Shown: positions 8,079-17,216 of the stretch, in pieces | Layout of the letters: each line of letters begins with the position of its first letter | Position numbering within the stretch: position 1 is the first letter of the stretch | Notes under the pieces: generated by a model | Database searches by the model: none | Told to the model about the DNA's origin: nothing | What the model saw: only the letters and a program-made list of their open reading frames with translations | Assembly: GCF_003818115.1 (NCBI RefSeq) | Contig: NZ_RPOI01000014.1 | Location: 1-64,000, forward strand | Source: Citrobacter youngae | GTDB lineage: Bacteria; Pseudomonadota; Gammaproteobacteria; Enterobacterales; Enterobacteriaceae | Length of the DNA: 64,000 nucleotides | Direction: 5' to 3' | Translations under genes and position numbers: made by a program

Positions 8079-10586
8079 TTATTCAAAGAATAACTTCATA
8101 GTCTGAGGTTCAAGGCTGTAATGAGATTGGGTATATCCATTCTCATCAGTCACACCACGAATAGTTTCACCACTTTCAGTTTCAATACGATATTTAATGT
8201 ACGGTTTAGGCTTACCATCCCCTTTATCAACGATCTGAAAAGAACCATTCATAGGGTATTTATATTGCGGGTCAGAAACAGTCATCGGCTTAAGCGCTTT
8301 TTCCAGGATACCTACTCCGCCCCACTGGATATCAGGACTTTTTAGCTTAAGACTCCCCGGTGCGCCAAGCTCGATGGATCCATCTTTGATTTTTATATAC
8401 GCTCCGCCAGTGCTGGTAAGCGTAATTCCCTGTTGGGCGTTTAAAACAATGTCACCATTAACGCTATTAATATTCATCGTTTTATCTGACTGCAATCGCA
8501 TGGCATCAGTTTGTGCCTGAATATCGACCATTCCTCTGGCGGCAAAAATTTTCATCCCCATTTTTTGGGCAAACAAACTGATTGCCTCGCCAGCGGCAAC
8601 GGTCAGACGTTTAAACAACGTCAGATCTGCGTTCTCACCTGTCGTTACGGTTAGAGAATGACCCGCTGTTAGCTGAATATTTTTGGGTGTGGCCGCACCT
8701 ATACCAGCAGGTGCATTCAGTAACAAACCCGCCCCTTTTAGTTGCGCCAGCGTTTTCGTCAGTTCTTGCTGCGAAGCAATATCAGCATCAAGTGAACCTG
8801 ATACTTTGGCGCTGTTCGCTAAAGCTGTAACCAGCTCGAGTGCATTTTGCAACTCAGCTATTGCAGCACGCATATCCAGCATCTCTCCCTGAGCCTGCGG
8901 CTGGTTATAGGCACTAATTAAAACCCCTTTCCCGCCGCGTACCGCCACCCAGTCATCTGTGCGCAGCTCGGCTCCCTCGCCCCGCAGCGCACGCTGTGCA
9001 TCCACATTATGCCCCAGGTTCAGCTGCGTCTTGCCGCCGTACTCGGTGCTGAGCTTGACGTGCTCCTCACCCCGTTTGTCTTCCATGCGCAGCTTGTTGT
9101 TCGCGGGTGTGCGAATGACGTTGCGGGTGTGGTTTGCCTCCGTCACGTGGTCCGGATGCCGGGAGTCGTGCAGCGCATGCGCGATATAGGGCCGGTCCGG
9201 GTCACCTTCATGGAACGCCACCGCCACTTCTGTGCCCTGTATCAGCGGGAAGTGAATCCCGTAGGTGTCGCCGCCGTAGGGTCTGGCCAGGCGCAGCAGC
9301 ATGCTCTCATACCCCTGCTGTTTGCTGTCCTGGTCGGCATCGAACTTCACCCGGTACAGCCCCTCCGCCGTCTGATGCGCGTAGATATCCCCGCTCTTCG
9401 GGCTGCTGACCCGTGCCGTCAGCGTGCCGCTAACCTTCGGTCTTGCCTTCAGCGCCGGACGCCAGCACTGCGTCTCACTGTACGGCACCGCCGCCAGCGT
9501 CACCCTCAGCGCATCCTTCCTGCTGCCGCTGAACCCGGCCCGGATGACCACCACCGGCTGCTGCAGCACACCCGGCAGCGTCGACGGCACGCTGTTGTCG
9601 GTTATCGTCAACACCTGTCCCGGACGTAACCTCGCATCCGTGCTGAAACCCGTTATCAGCGTCTGCTCCGCCAGAAAACGCTCGTGGTCCAGTCGCGCCC
9701 AGAAGTTCCCGGTTTCCGCCGCCGGATCGAATGCATCCCCGGTTTCAAGATGGCGCGGTTTGTAGTGATACACCTCGCCATAGCGCATTTCCTCGCCTTC
9801 GCCGCCGGTGATATCCGCCCTCGCCGACTGCAGCACTTTCTGCGCTTCGCGGTGGTTATAGTCTTTTGTCGTCACTCCCGCCGGTGCCACCTGGTGCAGG
9901 ATGTTCAGTCCCCAGACGGAGTCCGCCCCGCTGTCGCTCATTCCTGACGGGCTGTTCAGCGCCAGCCGTTTATCAAACTCATAGGCGCTCTGCTGGTCTG
10001 CAAAATGCACCACTTCCGTCCGGGTGTCCGGCTGCAGCGTGAAGAAGTAAAATATCCCCACTTCCGCCAGCAGACGCTCAATAAACGCCAGGTCGCTCTC
10101 CTGGTACTGATTTATCTGCTCACGCTTCGGATAACTCTGTGTCAGCGTGAATTCATACTCCCAGCCATGCAGGGCGTGCTCCTGCAGGATTTCACTCACC
10201 ACTTCCGGGACCGATTTGTTTATGAAGAAGCGGTGCGTGCGGAACTGTTTATCCAGCAGGGAGAGATAAGGCTCAATGATGATTTCATGGCTGACCTGGT
10301 CGCGCGACCCCGTCAGACGCCGGAAATGGGTCACCACGCCGTGGACGAATTTCACGGGCAGGGCATGCAGTAATTCCCCGCCTTTCATGGTCAGCAAAGC
10401 CGGCTGGTTCAGGAACATACCGGCAGTCAGCTCTGAAGCGCTGCAGGTAAAACGGACTGAATAATGGTAACGGACGCTTAACTGCTCCAGCCCCTCAAAA
10501 CGTTCCACATCCAGTTCATGCGGGCATGAAGAAACCGATAAACTGTAGCGGTTAAGCGTGGGCCCTGATGCTATTTCCATATTCAT
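8079..10586 (-). CDS. tssI: T6SS spike protein VgrG
   Basis: VgrG (835 aa) forms the trimeric tip of the T6SS tube that punctures target cells and carries effectors. The N-terminal phage gp27-like base occupies about residues 1-390. A gp5 OB-fold follows (FPLIQGTEVAVAFHEGDPDR region). A repetitive beta-helix needle (DUF2345, about 590-745) is visible in short runs such as MNINSVNGDIVLNAQQGITL. The last 60 residues (KPYIKYRI, then a GVTDENGYTQ turn) resemble a transthyretin-like extension, which in other VgrGs docks an effector. The ATG at 10586 has GGAG eight bases upstream. The effector-like gene starts 15 nt downstream, so this VgrG probably carries that product. There is no enzymatic C-terminal domain. 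Confidence 0.95.
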   Translation of the reverse strand: MNMEIASGPTLNRYSLSVSSCPHELDVERFEGLEQLSVRYHYSVRFTCSASELTAGMFLNQPALLTMKGGELLHALPVKFVHGVVTHFRRLTGSRDQVSHEIIIEPYLSLLDKQFRTHRFFINKSVPEVVSEILQEHALHGWEYEFTLTQSYPKREQINQYQESDLAFIERLLAEVGIFYFFTLQPDTRTEVVHFADQQSAYEFDKRLALNSPSGMSDSGADSVWGLNILHQVAPAGVTTKDYNHREAQKVLQSARADITGGEGEEMRYGEVYHYKPRHLETGDAFDPAAETGNFWARLDHERFLAEQTLITGFSTDARLRPGQVLTITDNSVPSTLPGVLQQPVVVIRAGFSGSRKDALRVTLAAVPYSETQCWRPALKARPKVSGTLTARVSSPKSGDIYAHQTAEGLYRVKFDADQDSKQQGYESMLLRLARPYGGDTYGIHFPLIQGTEVAVAFHEGDPDRPYIAHALHDSRHPDHVTEANHTRNVIRTPANNKLRMEDKRGEEHVKLSTEYGGKTQLNLGHNVDAQRALRGEGAELRTDDWVAVRGGKGVLISAYNQPQAQGEMLDMRAAIAELQNALELVTALANSAKVSGSLDADIASQQELTKTLAQLKGAGLLLNAPAGIGAATPKNIQLTAGHSLTVTTGENADLTLFKRLTVAAGEAISLFAQKMGMKIFAARGMVDIQAQTDAMRLQSDKTMNINSVNGDIVLNAQQGITLTSTGGAYIKIKDGSIELGAPGSLKLKSPDIQWGGVGILEKALKPMTVSDPQYKYPMNGSFQIVDKGDGKPKPYIKYRIETESGETIRGVTDENGYTQSHYSLEPQTMKLFFE

Positions 10587-10672
10587 AGCGTTAACTCCGT
10601 TTAATAAACTATAATTACGCGTTTATAAACCATAATAAAAACTGAATAAAACAGTTTTCCATTAAATAAAAA

Positions 10673-10918
10673 TCACAGATAATCATCCCAATTACTACGT
10701 ACGTGAGGCCAGCCAAATTTCATCATAAAATACCCAAAAACAATCAATAAAAAACCTCCCGCGCCCCATAAATATCTAAATCCATCGTCAGAAATAAAGA
10801 GAAACCAAATAAAAAAGGCAATACCAAACATACATAAGATATTACCAGCCAGATATGAAAAATAATACATTAAATATCTGGCTATTTCTCTAAACTTCCC
10901 AATCCGTCCAGAAAACAT
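10673..10918 (-). CDS. Small two-helix membrane protein, candidate immunity protein
   Basis: An 81-aa protein (ATG at 10918, preceded by GAGG at seven bases) whose start lies inside the 3' end of the 215-aa gene, an overlap of about 37 bp. Two hydrophobic helices are evident (about residues 17-43 and 50-66), so it should sit in the inner membrane. I do not recognise a family. The tight overlap, the AT-rich composition shared with the upstream gene, and the location next to vgrG fit an immunity protein against a membrane-active T6SS toxin, like the small membrane immunity proteins of ion-selective pore effectors in Serratia. This is inference; no sequence homology to those proteins was tested. 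Confidence 0.6.
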   Translation of the reverse strand: MFSGRIGKFREIARYLMYYFSYLAGNILCMFGIAFFIWFLFISDDGFRYLWGAGGFLLIVFGYFMMKFGWPHVRSNWDDYL

Positions 10919-11529
10919 TGGCAAACCTCATTAAAAAAAACTAAATTTGCATTGTGAAATTCAATTGCTTTTTCAAAAGGTGAAACAAGATCTTCTATCA
11001 GAAAATAAAGCAGATCCAGGTCCCCCATATCCTTCAATTTTTGATAATGACCTGGACTCCTTGCAGCCAGATAGCGAGATGTATAGATTGCTCTGGATAC
11101 TTCCGCTCCCAGCGTAAGAAGCGAGCCTATAGCAGCACCTGAAAAAAATGCCGTGACTAGCCGATTAGAAATAACAGCCCCAATTTTAACGCCAGTTAGC
11201 TCTGAGAAAATCATCCTTCCAGCACTATTTCCAGCTATTTTTTCTGCTATTAAAGCAACATCCAGTCGAGAAGAAAAATCATCAATAAAGACTCCAACAA
11301 CCTGACCTACCAGCTCCTTATTAAACCCCACCTTATTAATAAGTCTGGCAAACCTGTATTTGTCATCTTGATTCGCTCTGCGATGTTCTGTGTCCATAAA
11401 ATCATAGGCCAAATACCCCATACTAACAGGAAATGATATAAGCCCTTTTACCAAAGCAGCAATAAATCCAGAATCATCAACATTAATAGCTTCGAGCATA
11501 TCTTTTGCAAGATCTTTAGCACCATCCAT
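10882..11529 (-). CDS. Unknown AT-rich T6SS-cluster protein, candidate pore-type effector
   Basis: A 215-aa product from ATG 11529, chosen because AAGGA lies seven bases upstream; an earlier in-frame ATG at 11592 has poorer context. No family is recognised. The sequence has a hydrophobic stretch around residues 25-45 (GFIAALVKGLISFPVS) and a Gly/Ala-rich helical hairpin around 120-160 (FFSGAAIGSLLTLGAE), flanked by charged helices. No signal peptide or catalytic motif is seen. Its base composition is markedly more AT-rich than clpV and vgrG on either side, which suggests separate acquisition. It overlaps the small two-helix membrane protein downstream. A membrane-inserting toxin with membrane immunity partner is a reasonable hypothesis; a chaperone or adaptor is the main alternative. 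Confidence 0.6.
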   Translation of the reverse strand: MDGAKDLAKDMLEAINVDDSGFIAALVKGLISFPVSMGYLAYDFMDTEHRRANQDDKYRFARLINKVGFNKELVGQVVGVFIDDFSSRLDVALIAEKIAGNSAGRMIFSELTGVKIGAVISNRLVTAFFSGAAIGSLLTLGAEVSRAIYTSRYLAARSPGHYQKLKDMGDLDLLYFLIEDLVSPFEKAIEFHNANLVFFNEVCQCFLDGLGSLEK

Positions 11530-11605
11530 ATTTAGTCCTTTAGCGCAACGCATATCCCGATACAAAATAAAACCCAGCGCTAGTCTTTTCACTGGGTTTT
11601 ATTTT

Positions 11606-14230
11606 TCACTTGCTATCAAATATCAGTTCAATTCCCTCTTCATCACGCCAACTTAAAGTAAGTTGCAGAGGTTTTTGCTGCCGGGAAAGATATGTTAACA
11701 ACTGCTGACTGAGCACTGGCAAGATTTGTTGGTTCAGCAGACTGTCGATATTCCTCGCCCCCGTATCCGGTAGCAGGCAAGCGGCTGTCAGGGCGTCAGA
11801 AAGGCTATCGGATATCGTCGTGGTGATGCCGTAGTGGCGTAATAGACGCTGGCTGACCTGCTCCAGCTTCATCTGAACAATTGTGCGTAGCGCTGGTTCA
11901 CTGAGCGGGTGATAGATGATGGTCTGGAAGCGTGCCAGCAGCGCCGGCTGGAAATGTTCGCGTAAAAGTGGACGCAGCAATTCATGCAGATCGGACTCTG
12001 TCGCTTCTGGCTGTTCTTCCAGCAGCTGCATTACGGAATCGCCGCCAAGATTGGAGGTCATCAAAATAACGGTATTGCGAAAATCAATTTCACGACCTTC
12101 GCCGTCACGCATGAAGCCACGGTCAAATACCTGGTAAAACAGGTTCATGACGTCGCGATGCGCTTTTTCGACTTCATCCAGCAGTACCACGCTATAGGGA
12201 CGTTTTCGCACGGCTTCGGTCAGGATCCCTCCCTGACCATAACCCACGTATCCCGGAGGCGAGCCCTTGAGCTGGCTCACGGTGTGCGGCTCCTGATACT
12301 CAGACAGATTAATCGTGATCAGCGATTTTTCACCGCCAAACAGAATCTCGGCCAGCGCCAGCGCCGTCTCCGTTTTCCCGGTACCGCTTGGTCCGGTAAG
12401 CAGAAACACACCCTGCGGGCCGTTTTCCGGCGTAAGACCCGTTTTTGATGCGCGCAGTCGTTGCACGATGGCATTAAGCGCATAATCCTGCCCGACAACG
12501 CGTTTTCCCATCTGAGTTTCAAGCGTCAGCAAGTCTGCCTGGGAGTCCTTCATTAGTGAAGACAACGGTATACCGGTCCAGTCGGCAATCACCGTTGCGA
12601 CAGTGCGCGCGTCTACATCCGGAAACAGTAAAGGATGACCCTGCTGAAGCACACTAAGCTGCTGCTGCAATTCAACCGTCTCCGCCTGACGGGAAATATC
12701 ACGGCGGCTGGCCAGCAGTTGCTCAGTGAGCGCTAATTCCTGGCCATACTGGGTTTCGCGTTCATCCAGCTCGACAAGCAGACGATTTTCTTGCTGTTCA
12801 ATGCTCGCCAGCCTTTCACCATGCTGACCATTTCCTAGCGCGAGATCTGCAAGCAACGCCTGCTTTTCGATTTCAAGTGCGGTGATCTCCGACCTCAAAC
12901 GCGTCAGTGGTTCCGGAACGGTATCAAGGCTGATACGTACTCTTGCACCTGCGGTGTCCAACAGGTCGACGGCTTTGTCCGGCAACTGCCGCCCGGTAAG
13001 GTAGCGGCGAGAGAGCGTAACAGCGGTTTTAACCGCGTCGTCAGTGATGTGAACGCCATGGTGTTCCGCATAGCGTGATTTCAGACCGCGCAGCATCAAA
13101 CAAGCAGTGTCATCATCTGGCTCATCCACTTTCACCATCTGAAAACGCCGCTCCAGCGCAGCATCACGCTCAAAATACTGTTTATATTCGCTCCATGTGG
13201 TCGCCGCGATGGTTCGTAGTTCACCTCTGGCCAAAGCGGGTTTTAGCAGGTTGGCTGCGTCAGCGCCTCCCGTCTGATTACCAGCCCCAATGATGGTATG
13301 TGCTTCATCAATAAAGAGCAGAACGGGGGTTGGCCATTGCTGAACGGCATCAATGATATTTTTTAAACGCTGTTCAAACTCTCCTTTCACCCCAGCCCCC
13401 GCTTGAAGCAGCCCAAGATCCAGCGTGCGTAACGTCACCGCTTTCAGGCTATCCGGCACGTTACCTTCCGCAATGCGCAGCGCCAGCCCCTCCACCAGAG
13501 CGGTCTTGCCGACGCCGGGTTCCCCGACCAGAATGGGATTGTTTTTTCGCCTACGGGACAGCACATCCACCATTTGACGAATTTCATTATCGCGACCAAA
13601 TACCGGGTCGATATCGCCGGCACGCGCTTTCGCGGTGACGTCCTGCGTAAATTTATCGAGCACGCCTTGTAATGCTGACGACAACGTCGACTGAGCCAGG
13701 CCAGGACGCGATTCATCATCAGGAGAAACCTGCGCCAGAGCGGCTTCCTGCTGTCTTTCGGGACGTTCATCCGACTGGACATTTAATAGCGGCAGGAGTC
13801 GTTCCAGTTGAGTATGTCCGGCGCTCAGAAGAGGCCACAGGCCATCACACTTCAGTAGTGAAGGTTTGCCTACCAGTGCCATCAGCAGATGCACACCCCG
13901 TATCTGCGAATTTTCATCCGTTGCGGCGCATAGCCACGCTTGTTGCATTAAAGAAAGAAGCGCATCAGACAACTGTGGGCGGCTTTTCACGGAACGAGGC
14001 TGAACATCCAGATGCGCCAGCAGCGACTGCCAGAGATTGTCGATATCCCATTCATAGCGACGAGCGATGACGGTAATATCGCCCTCCCCCTGCTCAAGCA
14101 ACTTCAGTAGCCAGTGTTCAGGCGTGATTTCTGCATGCGCGCGCGTCTGGCATAACGATGCAGCCGCTTCAAGCGCCTGAGCACAGTAGGGATTGAGACG
14201 ACGTAATAACACTGCTGACTGGTGTTCCAT
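11606..14230 (-). CDS. tssH: T6SS disassembly ATPase ClpV
   Basis: ClpV is the hexameric AAA+ ATPase that recycles the contracted TssB-TssC sheath in the cytoplasm. At 874 aa it has the usual length. An N-terminal Clp repeat domain (residues 1-150) binds TssC. The first AAA+ module has Walker A GEPGVGKT at 236-243 and Walker B LLFIDEA at 304-310. A coiled-coil middle domain lies at about 440-535. The second module has Walker A GPSGTGKT at 613-620 and LLDEVEKAH. The start has CAGGA upstream. It lies downstream of hcp across a terminator, so it is probably transcribed at a lower level than hcp by read-through. All catalytic motifs are intact. Confidence 0.96.
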   Translation of the reverse strand: MEHQSAVLLRRLNPYCAQALEAAASLCQTRAHAEITPEHWLLKLLEQGEGDITVIARRYEWDIDNLWQSLLAHLDVQPRSVKSRPQLSDALLSLMQQAWLCAATDENSQIRGVHLLMALVGKPSLLKCDGLWPLLSAGHTQLERLLPLLNVQSDERPERQQEAALAQVSPDDESRPGLAQSTLSSALQGVLDKFTQDVTAKARAGDIDPVFGRDNEIRQMVDVLSRRRKNNPILVGEPGVGKTALVEGLALRIAEGNVPDSLKAVTLRTLDLGLLQAGAGVKGEFEQRLKNIIDAVQQWPTPVLLFIDEAHTIIGAGNQTGGADAANLLKPALARGELRTIAATTWSEYKQYFERDAALERRFQMVKVDEPDDDTACLMLRGLKSRYAEHHGVHITDDAVKTAVTLSRRYLTGRQLPDKAVDLLDTAGARVRISLDTVPEPLTRLRSEITALEIEKQALLADLALGNGQHGERLASIEQQENRLLVELDERETQYGQELALTEQLLASRRDISRQAETVELQQQLSVLQQGHPLLFPDVDARTVATVIADWTGIPLSSLMKDSQADLLTLETQMGKRVVGQDYALNAIVQRLRASKTGLTPENGPQGVFLLTGPSGTGKTETALALAEILFGGEKSLITINLSEYQEPHTVSQLKGSPPGYVGYGQGGILTEAVRKRPYSVVLLDEVEKAHRDVMNLFYQVFDRGFMRDGEGREIDFRNTVILMTSNLGGDSVMQLLEEQPEATESDLHELLRPLLREHFQPALLARFQTIIYHPLSEPALRTIVQMKLEQVSQRLLRHYGITTTISDSLSDALTAACLLPDTGARNIDSLLNQQILPVLSQQLLTYLSRQQKPLQLTLSWRDEEGIELIFDSK

Positions 14231-14349
14231 TTGGTTCCTGACTCCCTGTATTCAGGCATGCTACCGCCCGTGGCCGTAATCCAATGCCCATAAGGTAATA
14301 AGTGACGTTGATACTCTCTGCTTAACCCCCCACTCCGGACGCTCAGCAG

Positions 14350-14388
14350 AGGGCATAAAAAAACGGATGAGGAAATCCTCATCCGTTA
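14350..14388 (-). terminator. Rho-independent terminator after hcp
   Basis: On the minus strand a perfect 10-bp stem (ACGGATGAGG / CCTCATCCGT, plus coordinates 14363-14386) with a four-base loop is followed directly by seven T residues. It lies a few bases past the hcp stop. Placing a strong terminator between hcp and clpV would let hcp, needed in very large amounts, be made in excess of downstream genes. Confidence 0.9.
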
Positions 14389-14393
14389 GTGCA

Positions 14394-14885
14394 TTACGCG
14401 GTGGTACGCTCGTTCCAGGCGTCAGAATGGATAATGTTGCCATCCTTATACGTCCAGACGATTTTCTCGTAGCGCAGTTCTATCTGTTCCAGGTGGTTGT
14501 GCTTCTCTTTAGCCGGATCCTTGATGTCGTACATAACAGGATTTACTTTCACCACTTTCACGTTGTGCAGAGTGGTGTTGAAGTATTCCACTTCCTGACC
14601 CGCATCATTAATGCGATACCATTTGAACTCTGCCTGGCGCAGGGTCTGACCGGTCGTTACAGCCTTGTACAGATACGGGCTGGAGGCATCGATTTCCTTA
14701 GTGAAAAGGAATGGGGTATGGATGCGCGTCCCGGTCAACTTACCGGTGTTGTTATCGGTAGGGATGTACAGGTTATGTTCCTGAGCCACTACTTCGATAC
14801 TGCCCACACGGTCTTTCACGTCAACAGAGCCTTTAATATCCGCACCGCCGTCATCTTTCAGCCAAAGGTAGACTGGAATTGCCAT
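14394..14885 (-). CDS. tssD: T6SS tube protein Hcp
   Basis: Hcp (163 aa) forms stacked hexameric rings that make the inner tube of the T6SS, is secreted with each firing, and can carry small effectors in its lumen. The protein begins MAIPVYLWLKDDGGADIKG and has the Hcp landmarks: HNLYIPTD, RIHTPFLFTKEID near residue 60, and a C-terminal ILRYEKI-like strand (QIELRYEKIVWTY). The start has GGAG eight bases upstream. The gene is bracketed by the OmpA-domain gene and clpV, with its own terminator just downstream. No C-terminal toxin extension is present, so it is structural. Confidence 0.96.
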   Translation of the reverse strand: MAIPVYLWLKDDGGADIKGSVDVKDRVGSIEVVAQEHNLYIPTDNNTGKLTGTRIHTPFLFTKEIDASSPYLYKAVTTGQTLRQAEFKWYRINDAGQEVEYFNTTLHNVKVVKVNPVMYDIKDPAKEKHNHLEQIELRYEKIVWTYKDGNIIHSDAWNERTTA

Positions 14886-14901
14886 AACTCTTTCTCCATT
14901 T

Positions 14902-16566
14902 TTACTTCGCTAATGCGTCACCATCTTGCGGTGACGGTTCCCTCATGCCCGGCACCCGACAGGCATCAACCTGCGGAACCAGACTGATCTCTACACGGCG
15001 GTTGGCAGCCCGACCCTCCAGCGTATCGTTGGTTTTGTAGGGATGTGATTCACCGTAACCCTGAACGGCAAAGCAACTCTCTGCGACGTCACCGGTATCA
15101 CGCATCCAGTCGCGAACAGATTCCGCACGTTTGAGAGAGAGCTGTTGATTAGATTTATCGTCACCCACATCATCGGTATGCCCGGCGATGACTATCAGCC
15201 AACCGGGTCTGGCTTTGATATTGACCAAAGCTCGAATGAGTACTTTTGTTGAACCCGCTTTTAGCGCCCATTTGCCCGTATCAAACAGCGACATGCTGTT
15301 GAGACGCACGGTTTGCGGGGAGATCGCTTTTGGTTTTTCAGGTGGCAACCAGTCGCTGATTGCGGCCTGCAAAGGTGGGATCAATCTCATCCCCTGGTAC
15401 AATCCCATTGAAAGAGAAAGGGGTTCGCCGCGCTGATACCAGCGATCAAGCCGCTGCGCATCCCGACGAAGTTGATCCTGAGCCTGAATCTTTGGCTCGA
15501 CAGGATTGCCGCTAAGATGGCGGTATAGTGTCAGATGATCGTTTGTGATCCTGATGAGATGCTGGTTATTGATAAAGCTGCATGCCATCGCCAGTCCAAC
15601 AAAAATGCCGCATAGCAGACCACTTATACCCACAGTTCGTTGAAATGCTGTCAGCGCCCGGCGGCGGGATAAAAAAGGCAATGCTAAATCAGGAAAAGGC
15701 AGCAGTTCGGACGCGGCAGAAGCCGCAGGAGAAATCGTTGTTTGATCGGTGATATGCCGCTGCCACAGGTTATTTTCACAGGCCGCTAATGAGGTGAAAC
15801 ACACAACCCGTAAAGCAGAGAAAAGTGGCGGAGCATGGCGCTCGGCGTCGCCTTGTACCTTCTTCAGCCAACCCAGTAAAGTATCTAACCACACTGCATG
15901 TGTAAGATGAGAATGGCGAGCCGAGTGCTCTTGCGATGAGAAAGGAACAAAATCATCTAATCCTGTAGCCGACTGCACTTCAGTATCCTGAGGGGTGCGA
16001 ATAAACCAACGCACAGTCTCATTGCACTGAGGAGAATTCAGCCAACAACACAGCCAAAACGGCGGTATACCTGATAACCAACGCCGACTCTGGGTCACCA
16101 CCCGCCGCCAACTGAGCAGCATGTGCTTAAGCGCGTCTTCATCATTATGCCGTTCCGGGATCAATGCCAGCATCACGGAAACGCGCATAAGAAGCCCCGG
16201 ACGCTGCACAGCTATCTGACGAACCAGAGCACTGTAATGCTCTGGGGATTGAACAGATAAATACCAGCCCTGTGAACTCTCGCAGGAATCGCCACGTCCG
16301 GCAAACAAGGGAGCAGTATCGCCACATACCAGCACAACAGGTCCACTGAAACTCTCTGGAGGGAGCGGAACGTCATGAGCAGAATGAGCAGACGTCAACC
16401 GACCATACTGGCGCCAGCCATAAACGATCCCTGGAATGGAAAACAGTAAAATAAAGACGGTAAGACCACTGCGAACACCTGCACTTAACGGACTGAATCC
16501 CCAGACCAGCAACAAAGCCAGCACGGTCGCCAGTACATAGTTCACGATCCCTCGCAACTGAGCCAT
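14902..16566 (-). CDS. T6SS-associated OmpA-domain membrane protein
   Basis: A 554-aa inner-membrane protein. Two closely spaced hydrophobic segments near the N-terminus (about residues 10-48) and one near 310-330 (LLCGIFVGLAMACSFI) place the C-terminus in the periplasm. The C-terminal OmpA-like domain (about 405-535) carries the peptidoglycan-binding signature around GHTDDVGDDKSNQQLSLKRA and NRRVEISL. In T6SS such domains anchor the TssJLM complex to the cell wall; in this cluster type the function is on a separate protein (TagL-like). It starts three bases after tssL. The region between the membrane segments (about 60-300) has no recognisable domain. Confidence 0.88.
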   Translation of the reverse strand: MAQLRGIVNYVLATVLALLLVWGFSPLSAGVRSGLTVFILLFSIPGIVYGWRQYGRLTSAHSAHDVPLPPESFSGPVVLVCGDTAPLFAGRGDSCESSQGWYLSVQSPEHYSALVRQIAVQRPGLLMRVSVMLALIPERHNDEDALKHMLLSWRRVVTQSRRWLSGIPPFWLCCWLNSPQCNETVRWFIRTPQDTEVQSATGLDDFVPFSSQEHSARHSHLTHAVWLDTLLGWLKKVQGDAERHAPPLFSALRVVCFTSLAACENNLWQRHITDQTTISPAASAASELLPFPDLALPFLSRRRALTAFQRTVGISGLLCGIFVGLAMACSFINNQHLIRITNDHLTLYRHLSGNPVEPKIQAQDQLRRDAQRLDRWYQRGEPLSLSMGLYQGMRLIPPLQAAISDWLPPEKPKAISPQTVRLNSMSLFDTGKWALKAGSTKVLIRALVNIKARPGWLIVIAGHTDDVGDDKSNQQLSLKRAESVRDWMRDTGDVAESCFAVQGYGESHPYKTNDTLEGRAANRRVEISLVPQVDACRVPGMREPSPQDGDALAK

Positions 16567-16569
16567 GTC

Positions 16570-17211
16570 TTAACCCTGCCCAATAAGCTGAGCAATCTGC
16601 CCTTGTAAGACATGAGAAAATGTGAGCCATAAAGCACCCAACGCCAGTGCGCCGACAAGCCATGCCAGCCACCAGCGGCGCTTACCGCCAGAGAATCCGG
16701 AAGCCCGCATGATGACTGGCGCATCGTGCTTTAACTTAAAAGGCATTGCCTGAGTCGTCAGCGCTTCAAGAACATCTTCACGACGCTCGTCTCCTTGCTC
16801 ACGATAACGCCCAACAAAACCGAGCGTGATTGCGCGATAAAAGCAGGTTAATACGGCGGTATCAGGAACGGGCTCGCGCAGTACGGTACGAATGCGCTCC
16901 CAAAGTTCTTCCCCGGCATTGGTGGTGTTGAAATAGCGAGCCTGTAAAGGTGTCGCAAGCCAGGTGATATAACCGCTATCCTGGCGGTTGCGGTTCAACA
17001 CGCTTTCATCCAGTAATGCACATTGCGTATAGAGCATGTGCTCAACGCTGTGTTCGCTGTATCCCATGTCACGTAAGGCCTCACGTGCAGAATCAATCCA
17101 TTGGCAGGCCCGGCGATAGAAAGCAGCCCCATCGTCGACTTCCGACCCATCGCGTAATTGGCTTACAGCAAGCCAGGTTGGCCAGAACACCTGATCAATA
17201 TCCTTATTCAT
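16570..17211 (-). CDS. tssL: T6SS inner-membrane protein TssL (DotU family)
   Basis: TssL (213 aa) is part of the TssJLM trans-envelope complex and binds the baseplate through its cytoplasmic domain. It shows the DotU/IcmH pattern: a helical cytoplasmic domain with YTQCALLDESVL near residue 62, then a GFVGRY motif, and one transmembrane helix at about 180-200 (WWLAWLVGALALGALWL). Only about 12 residues follow that helix, so it has no peptidoglycan-binding extension. That job is probably done by the OmpA-domain protein encoded next. The gene begins five bases after tssK, so the two are in one transcript. Confidence 0.93.
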   Translation of the reverse strand: MNKDIDQVFWPTWLAVSQLRDGSEVDDGAAFYRRACQWIDSAREALRDMGYSEHSVEHMLYTQCALLDESVLNRNRQDSGYITWLATPLQARYFNTTNAGEELWERIRTVLREPVPDTAVLTCFYRAITLGFVGRYREQGDERREDVLEALTTQAMPFKLKHDAPVIMRASGFSGGKRRWWLAWLVGALALGALWLTFSHVLQGQIAQLIGQG

Positions 17212-17216
17212 TTATT

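Noticed and set aside
9009-9629. 206-codon plus-strand open frame inside vgrG
   Set aside because: It lies antisense to a well-supported vgrG in GC-rich sequence, has Arg/His/Pro-rich low-quality composition and no family resemblance.
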